From Ectothiorhodospira shaposhnikovii (GTDB lineage: Bacteria > Pseudomonadota > Gammaproteobacteria > Ectothiorhodospirales > Ectothiorhodospiraceae), in assembly GCF_022227765.1 (NCBI RefSeq), contig NZ_JAJMLZ010000014.1:1-32987 (forward strand): 32,987 bases of DNA, written 5' to 3'. The notes beneath the pieces are model-generated. The model had not been told where the DNA came from, did not search any database, and saw nothing but the letters and a program-made list of their open reading frames with translations. Both the position numbers and the translations under genes were made by a program. This document shows, piece by piece, positions 1 through 8,593 of the stretch. Position 1 is the first letter of the stretch. Every line of letters starts with the position of its first letter.

Positions 1-54
1 AAGCTCACCGGTAAATTAGGAGCGCAGCGAGTAATTTATCCGCGCGCAGCTTTT
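1..54. other. 5' flank of the left group II intron
   Basis: These bases precede the first recognisable intron base. They form an imperfect hairpin: GGTAAATTA around 10-18 can pair, with one bulge, with TAATTTATCC around 31-40, and the outer AAGCT and AGCTT can also pair. A run of five T follows directly before the intron. It could be a terminator or folded target site used by the intron. No attC core (GTTRRRY) is present, so I do not call an integron site. Confidence 0.35.
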
Positions 55-885
55 TGTGTACGCCCGACATGGGCATGAACTGATGGGGTGAAAGTCCCCT
101 GTAGGAGTACCTGTGATGTCCACTCTGTGGACGACTGTAACTACTAGCCGACGGCAAGGGCAAACCCGTGAGGGAATGTCTGAAGGAAGCCCGAGCGCAA
201 AGGGCGAGCCGACGGACAGACAAAATCGCCGGGAGCGATTTTGAACAGCCGCAGGCTGGCCCGAAGGGCGAGCCCCAGGGATGGGGCGAGTAAATCGCAT
301 ATAAGGCTCAGTCCCCGGGCGAGTCAGCACAAGGTGACAAAGCCCATCAGGTGCAGGGGATAGGGTAAATGCGGCGGTTGTGCACTGAAAGTTCATGTTC
401 TTATTCGGGGAGATCTGTCTCACTTGCGGTCCGTGTCCCTATGGGAGTCGAACTGAGGGCCGGCTCGAAAGGGCCGGAATAACCATCGAACCCTACCGGG
501 GCTGTGGTCGCCATGGGAGCCGGACTGAGGGCCAGCCCGAAAGGACTGGAATCACCACCGGACCCTACCGTGACCCGGACAGCGCGCCAATCGGCAACGC
601 TTGGCGTGATGAGGCAGAAGTCAGCAGACGGCATAGTAGCCAAACGCTCACCGTAATGGGTGAGACACGGTGAAGGCCCGAACCTCCGGCAACGAGAGAG
701 ACCCGCGTGTCTCAACGGCCGTAATGCGCCCGACCGGGTGAAACGGCCTTGGCGATTCGTTGGGTAACCAGCGTTGAAGGTCACCATGGTTGCATGGTCC
801 TTTGAACTCCGGAGGAAACGCCCCGTGCGGACCCGCATGCGGGATGTTGTGGAGGCCGGGGGAGAAAAACCCCCGGCTATCCGAT
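55..885 (+). mobile_element. Group II intron without an encoded protein (ORF-less)
   Basis: The start GTGTACGCCCGACATGGGC closely resembles the 5' end of known bacterial group II introns (usual GTGCGCCCGACATGGGC), with two extra bases. Other family-typical stretches follow: TGATGGGGTGAAAGTCCCC (81-99), GAGGGAATGTCTGAAGGAAG (171-190), TTCATGTTCTTATTCGGGGA (391-410) and GGCAGAAGTCAGCAGACGGC (613-632). The 3' end holds a domain V-like stem with the GTGCGGACCCGCATG core (815-840). Domain VI has perfect arms GCCGGGGG/CCCCCGGC, a candidate branch A at 879 and the end CTATCCGAT (877-885). In relatives a 1.3-1.8 kb reverse transcriptase frame lies between GAAGGCCCGAAC (about 673-684) and domain V. 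Here only about 110 bases lie there, and none encode RT motifs. Splicing or mobility would need a maturase from elsewhere. I found no convincing EBS1 for the T-rich 5' flank, so the copy may be degenerate. Confidence 0.8.
441..571 (+). repeat. Two imperfect 58/59-bp direct repeats inside the intron
   Basis: Copy 1 is 441-498 and copy 2 is 513-571. Both begin ATGGGAG and end ACCCTACCG, with about nine substitutions and one extra A in copy 2. Each copy can form a short hairpin. A pair inside that stem changes from G-C in copy 1 to A-T in copy 2, a compensatory change that suggests a kept RNA structure, probably in intron domains II-IV. Confidence 0.6.
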
Positions 886-889
886 TACA

Positions 890-1231
890 TTAAGCCATCT
901 CTGCTTCATAGTAATTTGATAATGCAGTGACTATGGCCTTTAAGTTTCTTAGGTTGGCTTCTGCGGTGGCTCTTGATATTCCCAGAGCCTCTTCTTCTCG
1001 TGTTTTTTCTGCAGCTAGATCTTGGTCTACAGCCTCGATCACCTGGCTTTTCACAGCATAAAGTTTAGACCTGTCAGAAAATGAATCCAGATTGCCATCA
1101 GTGTAATACCTGAGCAAATAGCCAAACTCGCTGACAAGCTTGCCGTTGATGGATAGCCCCATGTGACCATCGAAGTTGATTCCGTTTTCTTCAGCGACTT
1201 TTCTAAGTTTTCGATTCCTAAAGAACGACAC
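890..1231 (-). CDS. Small hypothetical protein, 113 aa
   Basis: I do not recognise this protein. It starts with GTG at 1231, preceded by a clear AAAGGAG ribosome site 7 bases upstream, so translation is credible. The product is soluble, with a basic N-terminus (SFFRNRKLRK) and a charged C-terminal half, likely helical or coiled-coil. It has no signal peptide or membrane segment. Its stop codon is only five bases from the 3' end of the left group II intron, which lies on the opposite strand. Base composition is clearly AT-richer than every other gene in the window, and rare-looking codons such as AGA and ATA occur, which suggests recent transfer. Its function cannot be inferred. Confidence 0.65.
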   Translation of the reverse strand: MSFFRNRKLRKVAEENGINFDGHMGLSINGKLVSEFGYLLRYYTDGNLDSFSDRSKLYAVKSQVIEAVDQDLAAEKTREEEALGISRATAEANLRNLKAIVTALSNYYEAEMA

Positions 1232-1607
1232 TGCTTACTCCTTTCAGAATGTAACTGAGATTAGACAGAGTCGGCCTTTCCCAGGAAAGACAGACTCTTC
1301 CATATCGGTGATATACAGAATCAATCCTCGCCATCTGCCACCCCCATCCGGGCAGCAGAAACCCCCTGGCCCCAGCCAGCCCCGCCGGTAAATTCATGAC
1401 TCAATGAAAGGAAACCCAAAGAAAAAACCCACCGCCGAAGCCCACCCGCTTCGCCGGCACGGTTCCATCGCCACCCGGGGTGGGTGGCGGGAAGATGCGT
1501 CAGTACACAGTTGGCTGGTATTGCACCGGCCCTGTTGATCTCCATGTCTCCGGCTCCTTGCCGAAAATCCACACTGCCACCAAGGCTAGTTCATCCTGCG
1601 GCGATTT
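1232..1607. other. Gene-free stretch between the small gene and the tetR operon
   Basis: No credible coding region is seen in these 376 bases. An open frame at 1321-1572 (minus) has low-complexity composition, no ribosome site, and runs through the terminator described at 1422-1458. The right part probably carries the 3' untranslated end of the tetR operon, and the left part the promoter of the small gene. Confidence 0.6.
1422..1458 (-). terminator. Rho-independent terminator of the yhiI-rbbA-yhhJ-tetR operon
   Basis: Read on the minus strand, CCGGCGAAGC and GCTTCGGCGG pair as a 10-bp stem with one mismatch around a GGGTGG loop. TGGG and a run of six T follow. It lies about 150 bases downstream of the tetR stop. 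Confidence 0.65.
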
Positions 1608-2252
1608 TCACGCCTCCACCGGCTCCAGCAATTCCATCAGCAGTTGTGCATGGGCGCGTCTGAGGTCTTTCAGGCTGGCCTGGGTGGCTTCTTCTCCAAA
1701 GATCATCCGCGTGATGGCGGCGTACAGGGCCGGGGCCATGAGTAGTTCCGCCTGTTGGGTGAGGGGGCTGTGGCGTACGAGGCCCCGGGCGCGGCAGTGC
1801 TCCAGCATGGTCTGCTGTTCCTTCAGATAGGTGTCCAGCACCTCGCGGCGCCAGTAGTCCACCAGGTGGGGGGCGCGGTGGCTCTCGGTGATCAGCAGGC
1901 GCAGGGCGGCGATGAAATCCGGGTCGGTAACCCGGTCGTAGGTGTGTGCAATGAAGGCGTCCACCACCTCCGCCAGGGTGTCGCCATCGTCCAGCATCCA
2001 TTTGCGGTTGTTGAAACTGGGGCTGAGCACCTTGAACAGCAGGGTCTCGAAAATCTGGTCCTTGCTCTTGAAGTGGGCGTAGAGGCCGCCCTTGGACAGG
2101 CCGGCCCGGGCGGCGATGTCATCCATCCGGGTGGCGGTGAAGCCTTTCTCCGAAAACTCGATCAGGGCTGCCTCGATGATCTGCCGCATGCGTTCTTCGG
2201 CGGCGAGGCGGCGGCGTCTGGCGGGAGGCCGGGGGGCGACGGTGCTGGACAT
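1608..2252 (-). CDS. TetR/AcrR family transcriptional regulator
   Basis: This 214-aa protein has a typical TetR N-terminal DNA-binding domain at about residues 20-70 (IIEAALIEFSEKGFTATRMD, then IAARAGLSKGGLYAHFKSK). The C-terminal ligand and dimer domain is helical and varies between family members. It is the last gene of the operon, 39 bases after the yhhJ-type permease. By analogy with similar clusters it probably represses its own efflux operon. The perfect palindrome at 7328-7355, about 80 bases upstream of the first gene, is the obvious operator candidate. The basic N-terminal extension (PRPPARRRR) may add DNA contacts. The ligand is unknown. Confidence 0.92.
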   Translation of the reverse strand: MSSTVAPRPPARRRRLAAEERMRQIIEAALIEFSEKGFTATRMDDIAARAGLSKGGLYAHFKSKDQIFETLLFKVLSPSFNNRKWMLDDGDTLAEVVDAFIAHTYDRVTDPDFIAALRLLITESHRAPHLVDYWRREVLDTYLKEQQTMLEHCRARGLVRHSPLTQQAELLMAPALYAAITRMIFGEEATQASLKDLRRAHAQLLMELLEPVEA

Positions 2253-2291
2253 GATGACGTTCCGGTTGCCGATATGGGGGGCGCGCGTTCT

Positions 2292-3416
2292 TCAGGCCAT
2301 GCGTCCCAGGGTCTTGCGGAAGCGGGCCAGGGAAACGCTGAAGAGTACCGTACCGATCAGGAGCAGGAACAGGCACTGGGGCCAGATCACGTCCAGGCCG
2401 GCGCCCCGGTAGAGGATGGCCTGGCCCAGTTCCACGAAGTGGGTGGTGGGGGCCACCAGCATCACCTGTTGCACCAACTCGGGCATGCTTTCCCGTGGCG
2501 TGATGCCGCCGGAGAGCATCTGCAGGGGCAGCAGCACCAGTACCATCAGCATCCCGAACTGGGGCATGTTGCGGGCCAGGGTGGCCATGAAGATGCCCAT
2601 GGAGGTGGTGGCGAACAGGTGCAGGGCGGCGCCCAGCAGGAACAGGGATACCGAGCCCTGGATGGGCACGCCCAGCAGGCCCCGCACCACCAGGAACAGG
2701 GACGCCGTGGCGGCCAGCAGGACCACCAGGCCCATGGACCAGATCTTGGCCAGCATGATTTCACCGGGGGTGACCGGCATCACCAGCAGGTGTTCCACCG
2801 TGCCGTGCTCCCGCTCCCGGATCAGGGCGGCGCCGGTGAGGATGATGGAGAGCAAGGTGACGTTGTTGATGATCTGCATCAGGGCGCCGAACCAGACCTC
2901 GTCAAGGCCGGGGTTGAAGCGGGCGCGCAGTGCCAGATCCACCGGCGGCCCCGTGGCGTCACGGTAGCGCTGCACGAATTCCTGCACCTCCGCCATGACA
3001 ATCTGCTGAATGTAGGTGTTGCCGATGAACGCCTGGCTCATGCGGGTGGCGTCCACGTTGAGCTGGATGTCCGGCGAGCGTCCGGCCAGCACGTCCCGCT
3101 GGAAGTTGGGCGGGATGTTGAGCACGAAGGTGTAGCGTCCGGCGTCCAGGCCCGGGTCCATCTCGGCCCAGGTAATCAGTGCCGGCCGCTCGAACATGGG
3201 GGGATAGAAGGCCGAGGTGATGCGGGCGGACAGGGGGGACTGGTCCTCGTCGACGATGGCGATGGCGGCCATGTTGATGCCGGAGGGGAGGGCGGTGGCG
3301 GCGGTGTACACCGAGATGGTGACGGTGTAGAGGATCAGGACCAGCATGATCGGGTCCCGCAGGAGGCTCCACAGTTCCTTGACGCCCAGGCGATGGATGT
3401 TCATGAGGCGGCGCAT
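2292..3416 (-). CDS. yhhJ: ABC-2 type permease, YhhJ-like
   Basis: This is a 374-aa inner-membrane permease of the ABC-2 family, matching YhhJ in length. It has one N-terminal membrane helix (LLRDPIMLVLILYTVTISVY), a large periplasmic domain to about residue 170, then five hydrophobic segments. The motif ALIREREHGTVEHLLVMPV is the family's cytoplasmic coupling loop. I chose the ATG at 3416 because it lies two bases after the stop of the upstream rbbA gene and has AGGAG 8 bases before it; the open frame extends further only through a shadow of rbbA. It probably pairs with the permease half of RbbA and with the adaptor to export a hydrophobic substrate. The substrate is unknown. Confidence 0.9.
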   Translation of the reverse strand: MRRLMNIHRLGVKELWSLLRDPIMLVLILYTVTISVYTAATALPSGINMAAIAIVDEDQSPLSARITSAFYPPMFERPALITWAEMDPGLDAGRYTFVLNIPPNFQRDVLAGRSPDIQLNVDATRMSQAFIGNTYIQQIVMAEVQEFVQRYRDATGPPVDLALRARFNPGLDEVWFGALMQIINNVTLLSIILTGAALIREREHGTVEHLLVMPVTPGEIMLAKIWSMGLVVLLAATASLFLVVRGLLGVPIQGSVSLFLLGAALHLFATTSMGIFMATLARNMPQFGMLMVLVLLPLQMLSGGITPRESMPELVQQVMLVAPTTHFVELGQAILYRGAGLDVIWPQCLFLLLIGTVLFSVSLARFRKTLGRMA

Positions 3417-3418
3417 GG

Positions 3419-6175
3419 TCAGCGCTCCTGCTTTTTCAGCAGCAGGATGGACAGCCCCATGATCACCGGCACCGCCAGTAGCATGGGCCAGAAGATGGTG
3501 TACAGGTCGCTCAGGCCCAGCCCCTTGCTGAAAACGCCCCGGGTGATGAGGAGCATGTGGGTAGCCGGGTAGATCTCGCCGACGAGGCGGCCGGCGCCTT
3601 CCAGGGAACTCACCGGGTGGATCATGCCGGCAAACTGGATGGCGGGGATCAGGGTGCCGATCATGGCCAGGAACATGGCGGCCACCTGGCTGCGGGTGAC
3701 GGTGGAGGCCAGCAGGCCCATGCCGGTGGAGATGATGCTGAAGATGAGCACCGCCAGCAGCAGGGTGGGGAAACTGCCGGTGACGGGCACGCCGAACAGG
3801 GTCACCGCCAGCAGGGCCATGAGCAGGAAATTGATCATGGCCAGGGCCACATAGGGGATCTGCTTGCCCAGCAGGAATTCGACGCGGGTGACCGGGGTGA
3901 CGTAGAGGTTGGTGATGGAGCCCATTTCCTTTTCCCGCACCACCGACAGGGCGGTGAGCATGGCCGGCAGCATGAGCAGCAGCAGGGGGATGACCGCCGG
4001 CACCATGGCGGGCAGACTGCGCACGTCCGGGTTGTAGCGGAAGCGGGTTTCGATCCCGGCGACGGGGGTGGCCGCGGCGGTGCCCAGGCGCAGGGCCTGC
4101 TGTTCCAGCAACCATTGCCGGTGGATGCCCTGGACGTAGCCGCGGACGGTCTCCGCCCGTCGCGGCATGGCGCCGTCGATCCACATGCCGATCTCCACCG
4201 GATGACCCCGCAGCAGGTCACGCCCGAAGCCGGGCGGAATTTCGATGGCCAAGGTCAGTTCGCCGTTGACCATGCGCCGGTCCAGGTCGGCGTAGTCCCG
4301 GATCGGGGGCCGTTCGTTGAAGTAGCGGGAACCCGCCAGGCTCAGGGTGTAGTGCTGGCTGAGGGTGCTCTGATCATGGTCGAGGACGGCGTACTGCAGG
4401 TCTTCCACGTCCAGGCTGATGCCGAACCCCATGATCACCATGAGGATCAGCGAACCCAGCAGGGCCAGGGAGGCGCGGACCGGATCGCGGCGCAGTTCCA
4501 GGGTCTCCCGCCACAGGTAGCTGAGTAGCCGTTGCGGGCTGAACCGGGGGCTACGGCTGTGACCGCGGGTGGGGACAGGGGGCGTCCGGGGCGTGGCCTG
4601 GGGTTTGTGGCCGTCGTCCGCCGCGGCCTGATCGGTGCCCGCGCCGGCCTCGATCAGGTAGTCGATGAAGGCCTGTTCCAGGCTGTCGGCACCGCGTTTT
4701 TCCACCAGTCTGGCGGGGACATCGCTGTCCAGCACCTGGCCGGCGTGCATCATGGACATGCGGTCGCAGCGTTCGGCCTCGTTCATGAAGTGGGTGGAGA
4801 TGAAGATGGTCACCCTGTCTCGCCGGGACAGGTCGATGAGCAGGCGCCAGAAGTTGTCCCGGGCGACGGGGTCCACCCCGGAGGTGGGTTCGTCCAGGAT
4901 CAGCAGTTCGGGGCGATGGACCATGGCCACCGCCAGGGAAAGCCGCTGGCGCATCCCCAGGGGCAGTCTATCGGGCAGGCTGTTGCGCACGTCTTCCAGG
5001 TCAAAGCGCTGGACCATCTCGTCCACCCGGGCCGGTATCTCCGTCTCGGGCACCTGGAACAGACGGGCGTGCAGCACCAGGTTCTGCTGCACCGTCAGTT
5101 CCCCATACAGGGAGAAGGCCTGGGACATGTAGCCCACCCGGCGGCGGGTGTCGATGTCCCGCGGGTCCACCTCGTGCCCGAATAGCCAGGCCTGACCCTC
5201 GCTGGGGGGGAGCAGACCGGTGAGCATTTTCATGGTGGTGGTCTTGCCGCAGCCGTTGGAGCCCAGAAAGCCGAAGATCTCCCCCCGGCGGATGCGCAGG
5301 CTCACCCGGTTCACCGCGACGAAATCACCAAAGCGCATGGTCAGGTCCCGGGCCTCGATGGCCACGTCGCGGGCCTCGCCATCCTCCAGGGGCGGGATGC
5401 GTACCGGTTCGTGGCCCCGTGTCTTTTCCTCCGGCAACAGCTTGATGAAGGCCTCTTCCAGGTGCCGGCTGCCGGTGTTGGCCAGCAGGGCCGCCGGGGT
5501 ATCCGTGGCTAGAACCCGGCCCTCGTCCATGGCCACCAGCCAGTCGAAACGCTGGGCTTCGTCCATGTAGGCGGTGGCCACCAGCACGCTCATCTGCGGG
5601 CGATCCTTGCGGATGCGGGTGATCAGGTCCCAGAACTGGGCGCGGGCCAGGGGATCGACGCCGGTGGTGGGCTCGTCCAGGATCAGCAGGTCGGGATCGT
5701 GGATCAGGGCGCAGCACAGGCCCAGTTTCTGTTTCATGCCGCCGGAGAGCTTGCCCGCCGGGCGGCTCAGGAAGGGCTGCAGGCCGGTGCTGCCGGTGAG
5801 GTCGTCGATGCGGCGGCGGCGTTCGGGGGCGTCGTGGCCGAACAGGCGGGCGAAGAACTGCAGGTTTTCTTCCACCGACAGGGTGGGGTAGAGGTTGCGC
5901 CCCAGTCCCTGGGGCATGTAGGCGATGCGGGGGCAGACCGCCTCCCGGTGACGGCGGTCGGCCATGTCGCCGTCCAGGACCGTGATCTGTCCTGTCTGCA
6001 TGGCCCGGGCGCCGGCCAGCAGGGCCAGCAGGCTGGATTTGCCCACCCCGTCCGGCCCGATCAGGCCCACCATGCGGCCGGTGGGGATCTCCAGGTGGAT
6101 GTCCCGCAGGGCGATGACCGGGCCGTAGCGCAGTCCCACCCCTTGCAGTCGGGCGACCACGGGGGCGGCGTTCAT
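3419..6175 (-). CDS. rbbA: RbbA-type ABC transporter: two ATPase domains fused to a permease
   Basis: This 918-aa protein matches E. coli RbbA (about 911 aa) in layout. ATPase domain 1 has Walker [10 protein letters not shown] at residues 40-48, signature LSGGMKQK and Walker [14 protein letters not shown]. ATPase domain 2 has Walker [10 protein letters not shown], signature LPLGMRQR (unusual first residues) and Walker [15 protein letters not shown] Pro-rich linker leads to a C-terminal ABC-2 permease with the [18 protein letters not shown] loop. E. coli RbbA was described as a ribosome-associated ATPase, but the fused permease and the HlyD-type neighbour argue for membrane export. Its ATG overlaps the stop of the adaptor gene (ATGA), showing translational coupling. 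Aspartate replaces the usual asparagine or serine in the first Walker A loop. Confidence 0.93.
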   Translation of the reverse strand: MNAAPVVARLQGVGLRYGPVIALRDIHLEIPTGRMVGLIGPDGVGKSSLLALLAGARAMQTGQITVLDGDMADRRHREAVCPRIAYMPQGLGRNLYPTLSVEENLQFFARLFGHDAPERRRRIDDLTGSTGLQPFLSRPAGKLSGGMKQKLGLCCALIHDPDLLILDEPTTGVDPLARAQFWDLITRIRKDRPQMSVLVATAYMDEAQRFDWLVAMDEGRVLATDTPAALLANTGSRHLEEAFIKLLPEEKTRGHEPVRIPPLEDGEARDVAIEARDLTMRFGDFVAVNRVSLRIRRGEIFGFLGSNGCGKTTTMKMLTGLLPPSEGQAWLFGHEVDPRDIDTRRRVGYMSQAFSLYGELTVQQNLVLHARLFQVPETEIPARVDEMVQRFDLEDVRNSLPDRLPLGMRQRLSLAVAMVHRPELLILDEPTSGVDPVARDNFWRLLIDLSRRDRVTIFISTHFMNEAERCDRMSMMHAGQVLDSDVPARLVEKRGADSLEQAFIDYLIEAGAGTDQAAADDGHKPQATPRTPPVPTRGHSRSPRFSPQRLLSYLWRETLELRRDPVRASLALLGSLILMVIMGFGISLDVEDLQYAVLDHDQSTLSQHYTLSLAGSRYFNERPPIRDYADLDRRMVNGELTLAIEIPPGFGRDLLRGHPVEIGMWIDGAMPRRAETVRGYVQGIHRQWLLEQQALRLGTAAATPVAGIETRFRYNPDVRSLPAMVPAVIPLLLLMLPAMLTALSVVREKEMGSITNLYVTPVTRVEFLLGKQIPYVALAMINFLLMALLAVTLFGVPVTGSFPTLLLAVLIFSIISTGMGLLASTVTRSQVAAMFLAMIGTLIPAIQFAGMIHPVSSLEGAGRLVGEIYPATHMLLITRGVFSKGLGLSDLYTIFWPMLLAVPVIMGLSILLLKKQER

Positions 6176-7245
6176 CCGCGGGGTACCCGGGCAGCGAGTG
6201 CGTCAGGCCAGGAGGTTTGCGGGTCCAGTTTCACCCAGACCACGCCGGGCAGGCCGGTCTTCACCTGGGTGAGGTGCTGTTGCAGCAGTTCCCGGTCGAT
6301 CTGGGCCCGGACCCGGAACATGAGTTTCTGGCGTTCGGAGGCGGTTTCCACGGTCTTGGGGGTGAACTGGGCGGTGCTGGCCACGAAGGAGATGTGGGCG
6401 GGAATCACATATTGGGGGGCGGCGTCCAGAATGATGCGGGCCTCGCTGCCCAGGGCCACCCGGCCGGCCTGCTCGGTGGGCAGGAAGAAGGTCATGTATA
6501 CGTCGCTCAGGTCCACCAGGTTGAGCACGCGGCCGCCGGCTCCCAGCACCTCGCCCGGCTGGGCCACCCGGAACTGTACCCGGGCGTCCCGGGGGGCGGT
6601 GAGCCGACTGTCCAGAATGTCTGCCTCGATGCGGGTGATGGTGGCGGCGGCGGCGGTCACGCCGGACTCGGCGCCGGTGACCTGGGCCTCGGCGGCGGCG
6701 ATGGCGGCGCGTACGGCTTCCGCCTGGGCCTTGGCCGCATCCACCGCCGCGCGGGTGCTCTGGGTGCGTGCGCGGTCGTCATCCAGGATCTGTTCGGAGA
6801 TGGCGCCCCGCTGGGACAGGCTCTCCGAACGGACCAGCCGGCGCTGGGCGGCGTCCAACTCGCTTTCCCGCTGCACCACCAGGGCCTGGGCGGCGGCCAG
6901 GTCGCTGCGGCGCAGGGCCACCTGGGCCCTGGCGCTGAGCACCGTGGTGAGGGCCTGCTGGTGCTGGGCGCGGGCCTCGGCCAGTTGGGCCTCCAGGGAG
7001 CGGGTGTCCATCTGCGCCAGGACCTGTCCGGTGGTGACGAAATCCCCTTCGTCCACGAAGATCTCCGCCACCCGTCCCGGCAGCTTGGTGGCCACGTCGA
7101 TTTCGGTGGCCTCGATGCGGCCGTTACCCGAGGCAAGACCCGGGTGGGTGGCGCCGTCCTGAAACTGCATCCAGGCGTAGAACGTGCCGGCGGCAACCAC
7201 CAGCAGGGTGGCGACAATGCTCAGTGTCTTGAGTGGGGGGCGCAT
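6172..7245 (-). CDS. yhiI: HlyD-family membrane fusion protein, YhiI-like
   Basis: This 357-aa periplasmic adaptor has an N-terminal signal anchor ([20 protein letters not shown]). A biotinyl-lipoyl half follows ([20 protein letters not shown]), then a long alpha-helical hairpin rich in Ala, Gln and Arg (about residues 80-215) and a beta-barrel C-terminal part. It is the first gene of the operon and overlaps rbbA by four bases. It would link the inner-membrane ABC complex to an outer-membrane channel; no outer-membrane factor is encoded nearby. The ATG at 7245 is used although its Shine-Dalgarno match is weak. Confidence 0.92.
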   Translation of the reverse strand: MRPPLKTLSIVATLLVVAAGTFYAWMQFQDGATHPGLASGNGRIEATEIDVATKLPGRVAEIFVDEGDFVTTGQVLAQMDTRSLEAQLAEARAQHQQALTTVLSARAQVALRRSDLAAAQALVVQRESELDAAQRRLVRSESLSQRGAISEQILDDDRARTQSTRAAVDAAKAQAEAVRAAIAAAEAQVTGAESGVTAAAATITRIEADILDSRLTAPRDARVQFRVAQPGEVLGAGGRVLNLVDLSDVYMTFFLPTEQAGRVALGSEARIILDAAPQYVIPAHISFVASTAQFTPKTVETASERQKLMFRVRAQIDRELLQQHLTQVKTGLPGVVWVKLDPQTSWPDALAARVPRG

Positions 7246-7327
7246 GATGCAGACCTGTGTGGCGTTGCAGGGGATGCTGTGGCCAGTGTGGCACGCTGCG
7301 TTGCCTACGGGTCTTGATCTGTATCAC

Positions 7328-7355
7328 GTTAAAAACCGACTGGTCGGTTTTTAAC
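7328..7355. promoter_or_regulatory. Perfect palindrome, candidate TetR operator
   Basis: Arms GTTAAAAACCGAC and GTCGGTTTTTAAC (13 bases each) flank a TG centre. The core ACCGAC-TG-GTCGGT resembles known TetR-family operators. It lies between the efflux operon start (7245) and the stop of the unknown gene at 7374, both on the minus strand. The same hairpin followed by TTTTT could also end transcription of the upstream gene, so a dual role is possible. Confidence 0.6.
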
Positions 7356-7373
7356 TGGGCCGAACCGAGGGCT

Positions 7374-8564
7374 TCAGCCGCCCCGGCGCCGGAACCGGCT
7401 GGATTTCTTGAGTTCGCCGAGAATCATCCGTTCCAGTCCGTCCAGGTCTTCGCTGCGTACCTGGGCCACGTCGCTGATCCAGGCGGTGGTCTCGTTTCGT
7501 TTCTTGCTGAAGTAATCGAGGATGAACTGCTCCGACAGGAGCATGAAGCGGATCGCCTGGGCCGGATCGACCTGCAGGAACGGGTTGCGGGCGATCTGCA
7601 TGGCGGACGATTCCTGCTGCTGGCAGTAGCGGTTGAGCAGGGCGTAGAGGGCCATGCGGGCGTCGGACTGGCCGATGGGCAGGTTGTTTCGGGTTCGCGG
7701 GTGCAGGGCGGCGTCCACCAGGGCATCCAGCCACAGGGTCAGCTGGTTTTCGGAAATGCTCACCTCGCGGGCGCGTTGTTCCGCCACCAGGGCGCTGATG
7801 CGGGACTGCAGGTGTTCGGCCTGATGATTGGTCTGGTTTTTCTTGACCGTGCGACGCCACAGGGTCTGGGTCTGTTCCAGCTCCGTGCGCAGGTGTTCGA
7901 TCTGTTGTCGGAGTGTCTCGGCCTGATGGTCCAGTCGGCTGACTTGCTGGAGCTTGTCGTGCATCTCGTGCTGCACGATGTCCAGCCGCACACGAAAGTA
8001 GCGGCTGAGCAGGTTTTCGATGCGCTCACTATGCTGATGGAGCTTGACGATCGCCTGCCGGATCGTTTCCGCGTGTTCTCCGTCGGCGGACTGGTGTCGA
8101 AGGAGCTGGGCGGCCATGCTGGCATCGCTGTTTTCCGCCCGCACGTCCAGCAACAGGGCGTTCAGCGCGCGGATGGCATGACCCAGCCGATCCAGCAGGA
8201 TCGGTTCCTGATCGGCCTGCCAGCGGCCATGCAGGCGTTCCAGATCTTCCAGTTTGTAGTGGAAGATCTTCACGTTGGCGGTATTTCCCGTCAGCCTGGA
8301 TTTGTCCAGGGCGGCCATCACTTCGTCGCCGTAACGCGCCTGCAAGTCCAGGCGACGTTCCAGGTGATGGGCGTTGGCCGCCAGGATGAGGCTTTCCAGG
8401 GCGCGCCGGGAGTAGAGCGGGGCCTCTTCCACCAGATCCAGGGGGATGTTTTCGGGTAGCTTTTCCGGGGGCAGGCGGGCCAGTTCCTCCGGCGAGAGCG
8501 AGGTCACCAGCTTCCTGAACACCTCCATGGGGATGGCGGGTTGACGCGTTGCCGGAGGGATCAT
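7374..8564 (-). CDS. Hypothetical coiled-coil protein, 396 aa
   Basis: I do not recognise a named family. The protein is hydrophilic, without a signal peptide or membrane helix. The N-terminal 60 residues contain LSPEELARLPPEKLPENIPL. The centre, about residues 150-265, is Gln/Glu/Leu/Arg-rich and very likely a long coiled coil (MHDKLQQVSRLDHQAETLRQ and onwards). The C-terminal 110 residues look like a helical domain ending in a basic tail (KKSSRFRRRGG). It starts 29 bases after the nadA stop on the same strand, so the two are probably cotranscribed. No clear Shine-Dalgarno precedes the ATG at 8564, and a later ATG at 8528 is possible. A cytoplasmic scaffold or cell-envelope role would be only a guess. 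Confidence 0.7.
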   Translation of the reverse strand: MIPPATRQPAIPMEVFRKLVTSLSPEELARLPPEKLPENIPLDLVEEAPLYSRRALESLILAANAHHLERRLDLQARYGDEVMAALDKSRLTGNTANVKIFHYKLEDLERLHGRWQADQEPILLDRLGHAIRALNALLLDVRAENSDASMAAQLLRHQSADGEHAETIRQAIVKLHQHSERIENLLSRYFRVRLDIVQHEMHDKLQQVSRLDHQAETLRQQIEHLRTELEQTQTLWRRTVKKNQTNHQAEHLQSRISALVAEQRAREVSISENQLTLWLDALVDAALHPRTRNNLPIGQSDARMALYALLNRYCQQQESSAMQIARNPFLQVDPAQAIRFMLLSEQFILDYFSKKRNETTAWISDVAQVRSEDLDGLERMILGELKKSSRFRRRGG

Positions 8565-8593
8565 GGCGTGGGCCGCGTGCGGGACGGGGACGC

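Noticed and set aside
1-54. Integron attC site next to the left intron
   Set aside because: Inverted sequences are present, but the GTTRRRY and RYYYAAC cores are missing.
395-673. 92-codon frame inside the left intron
   Set aside because: It covers structured intron RNA and the internal repeat, with no RT motif and no ribosome site.
1321-1572. 83-codon frame on minus before the small gene
   Set aside because: It runs through the terminator hairpin and has no ribosome site.
1755-3572. Long open frame on plus, rich in Gly, His, Gln and Asp
   Set aside because: It lies opposite the tetR, yhhJ and rbbA genes, has no family motif, and is a typical shadow in GC-rich DNA.
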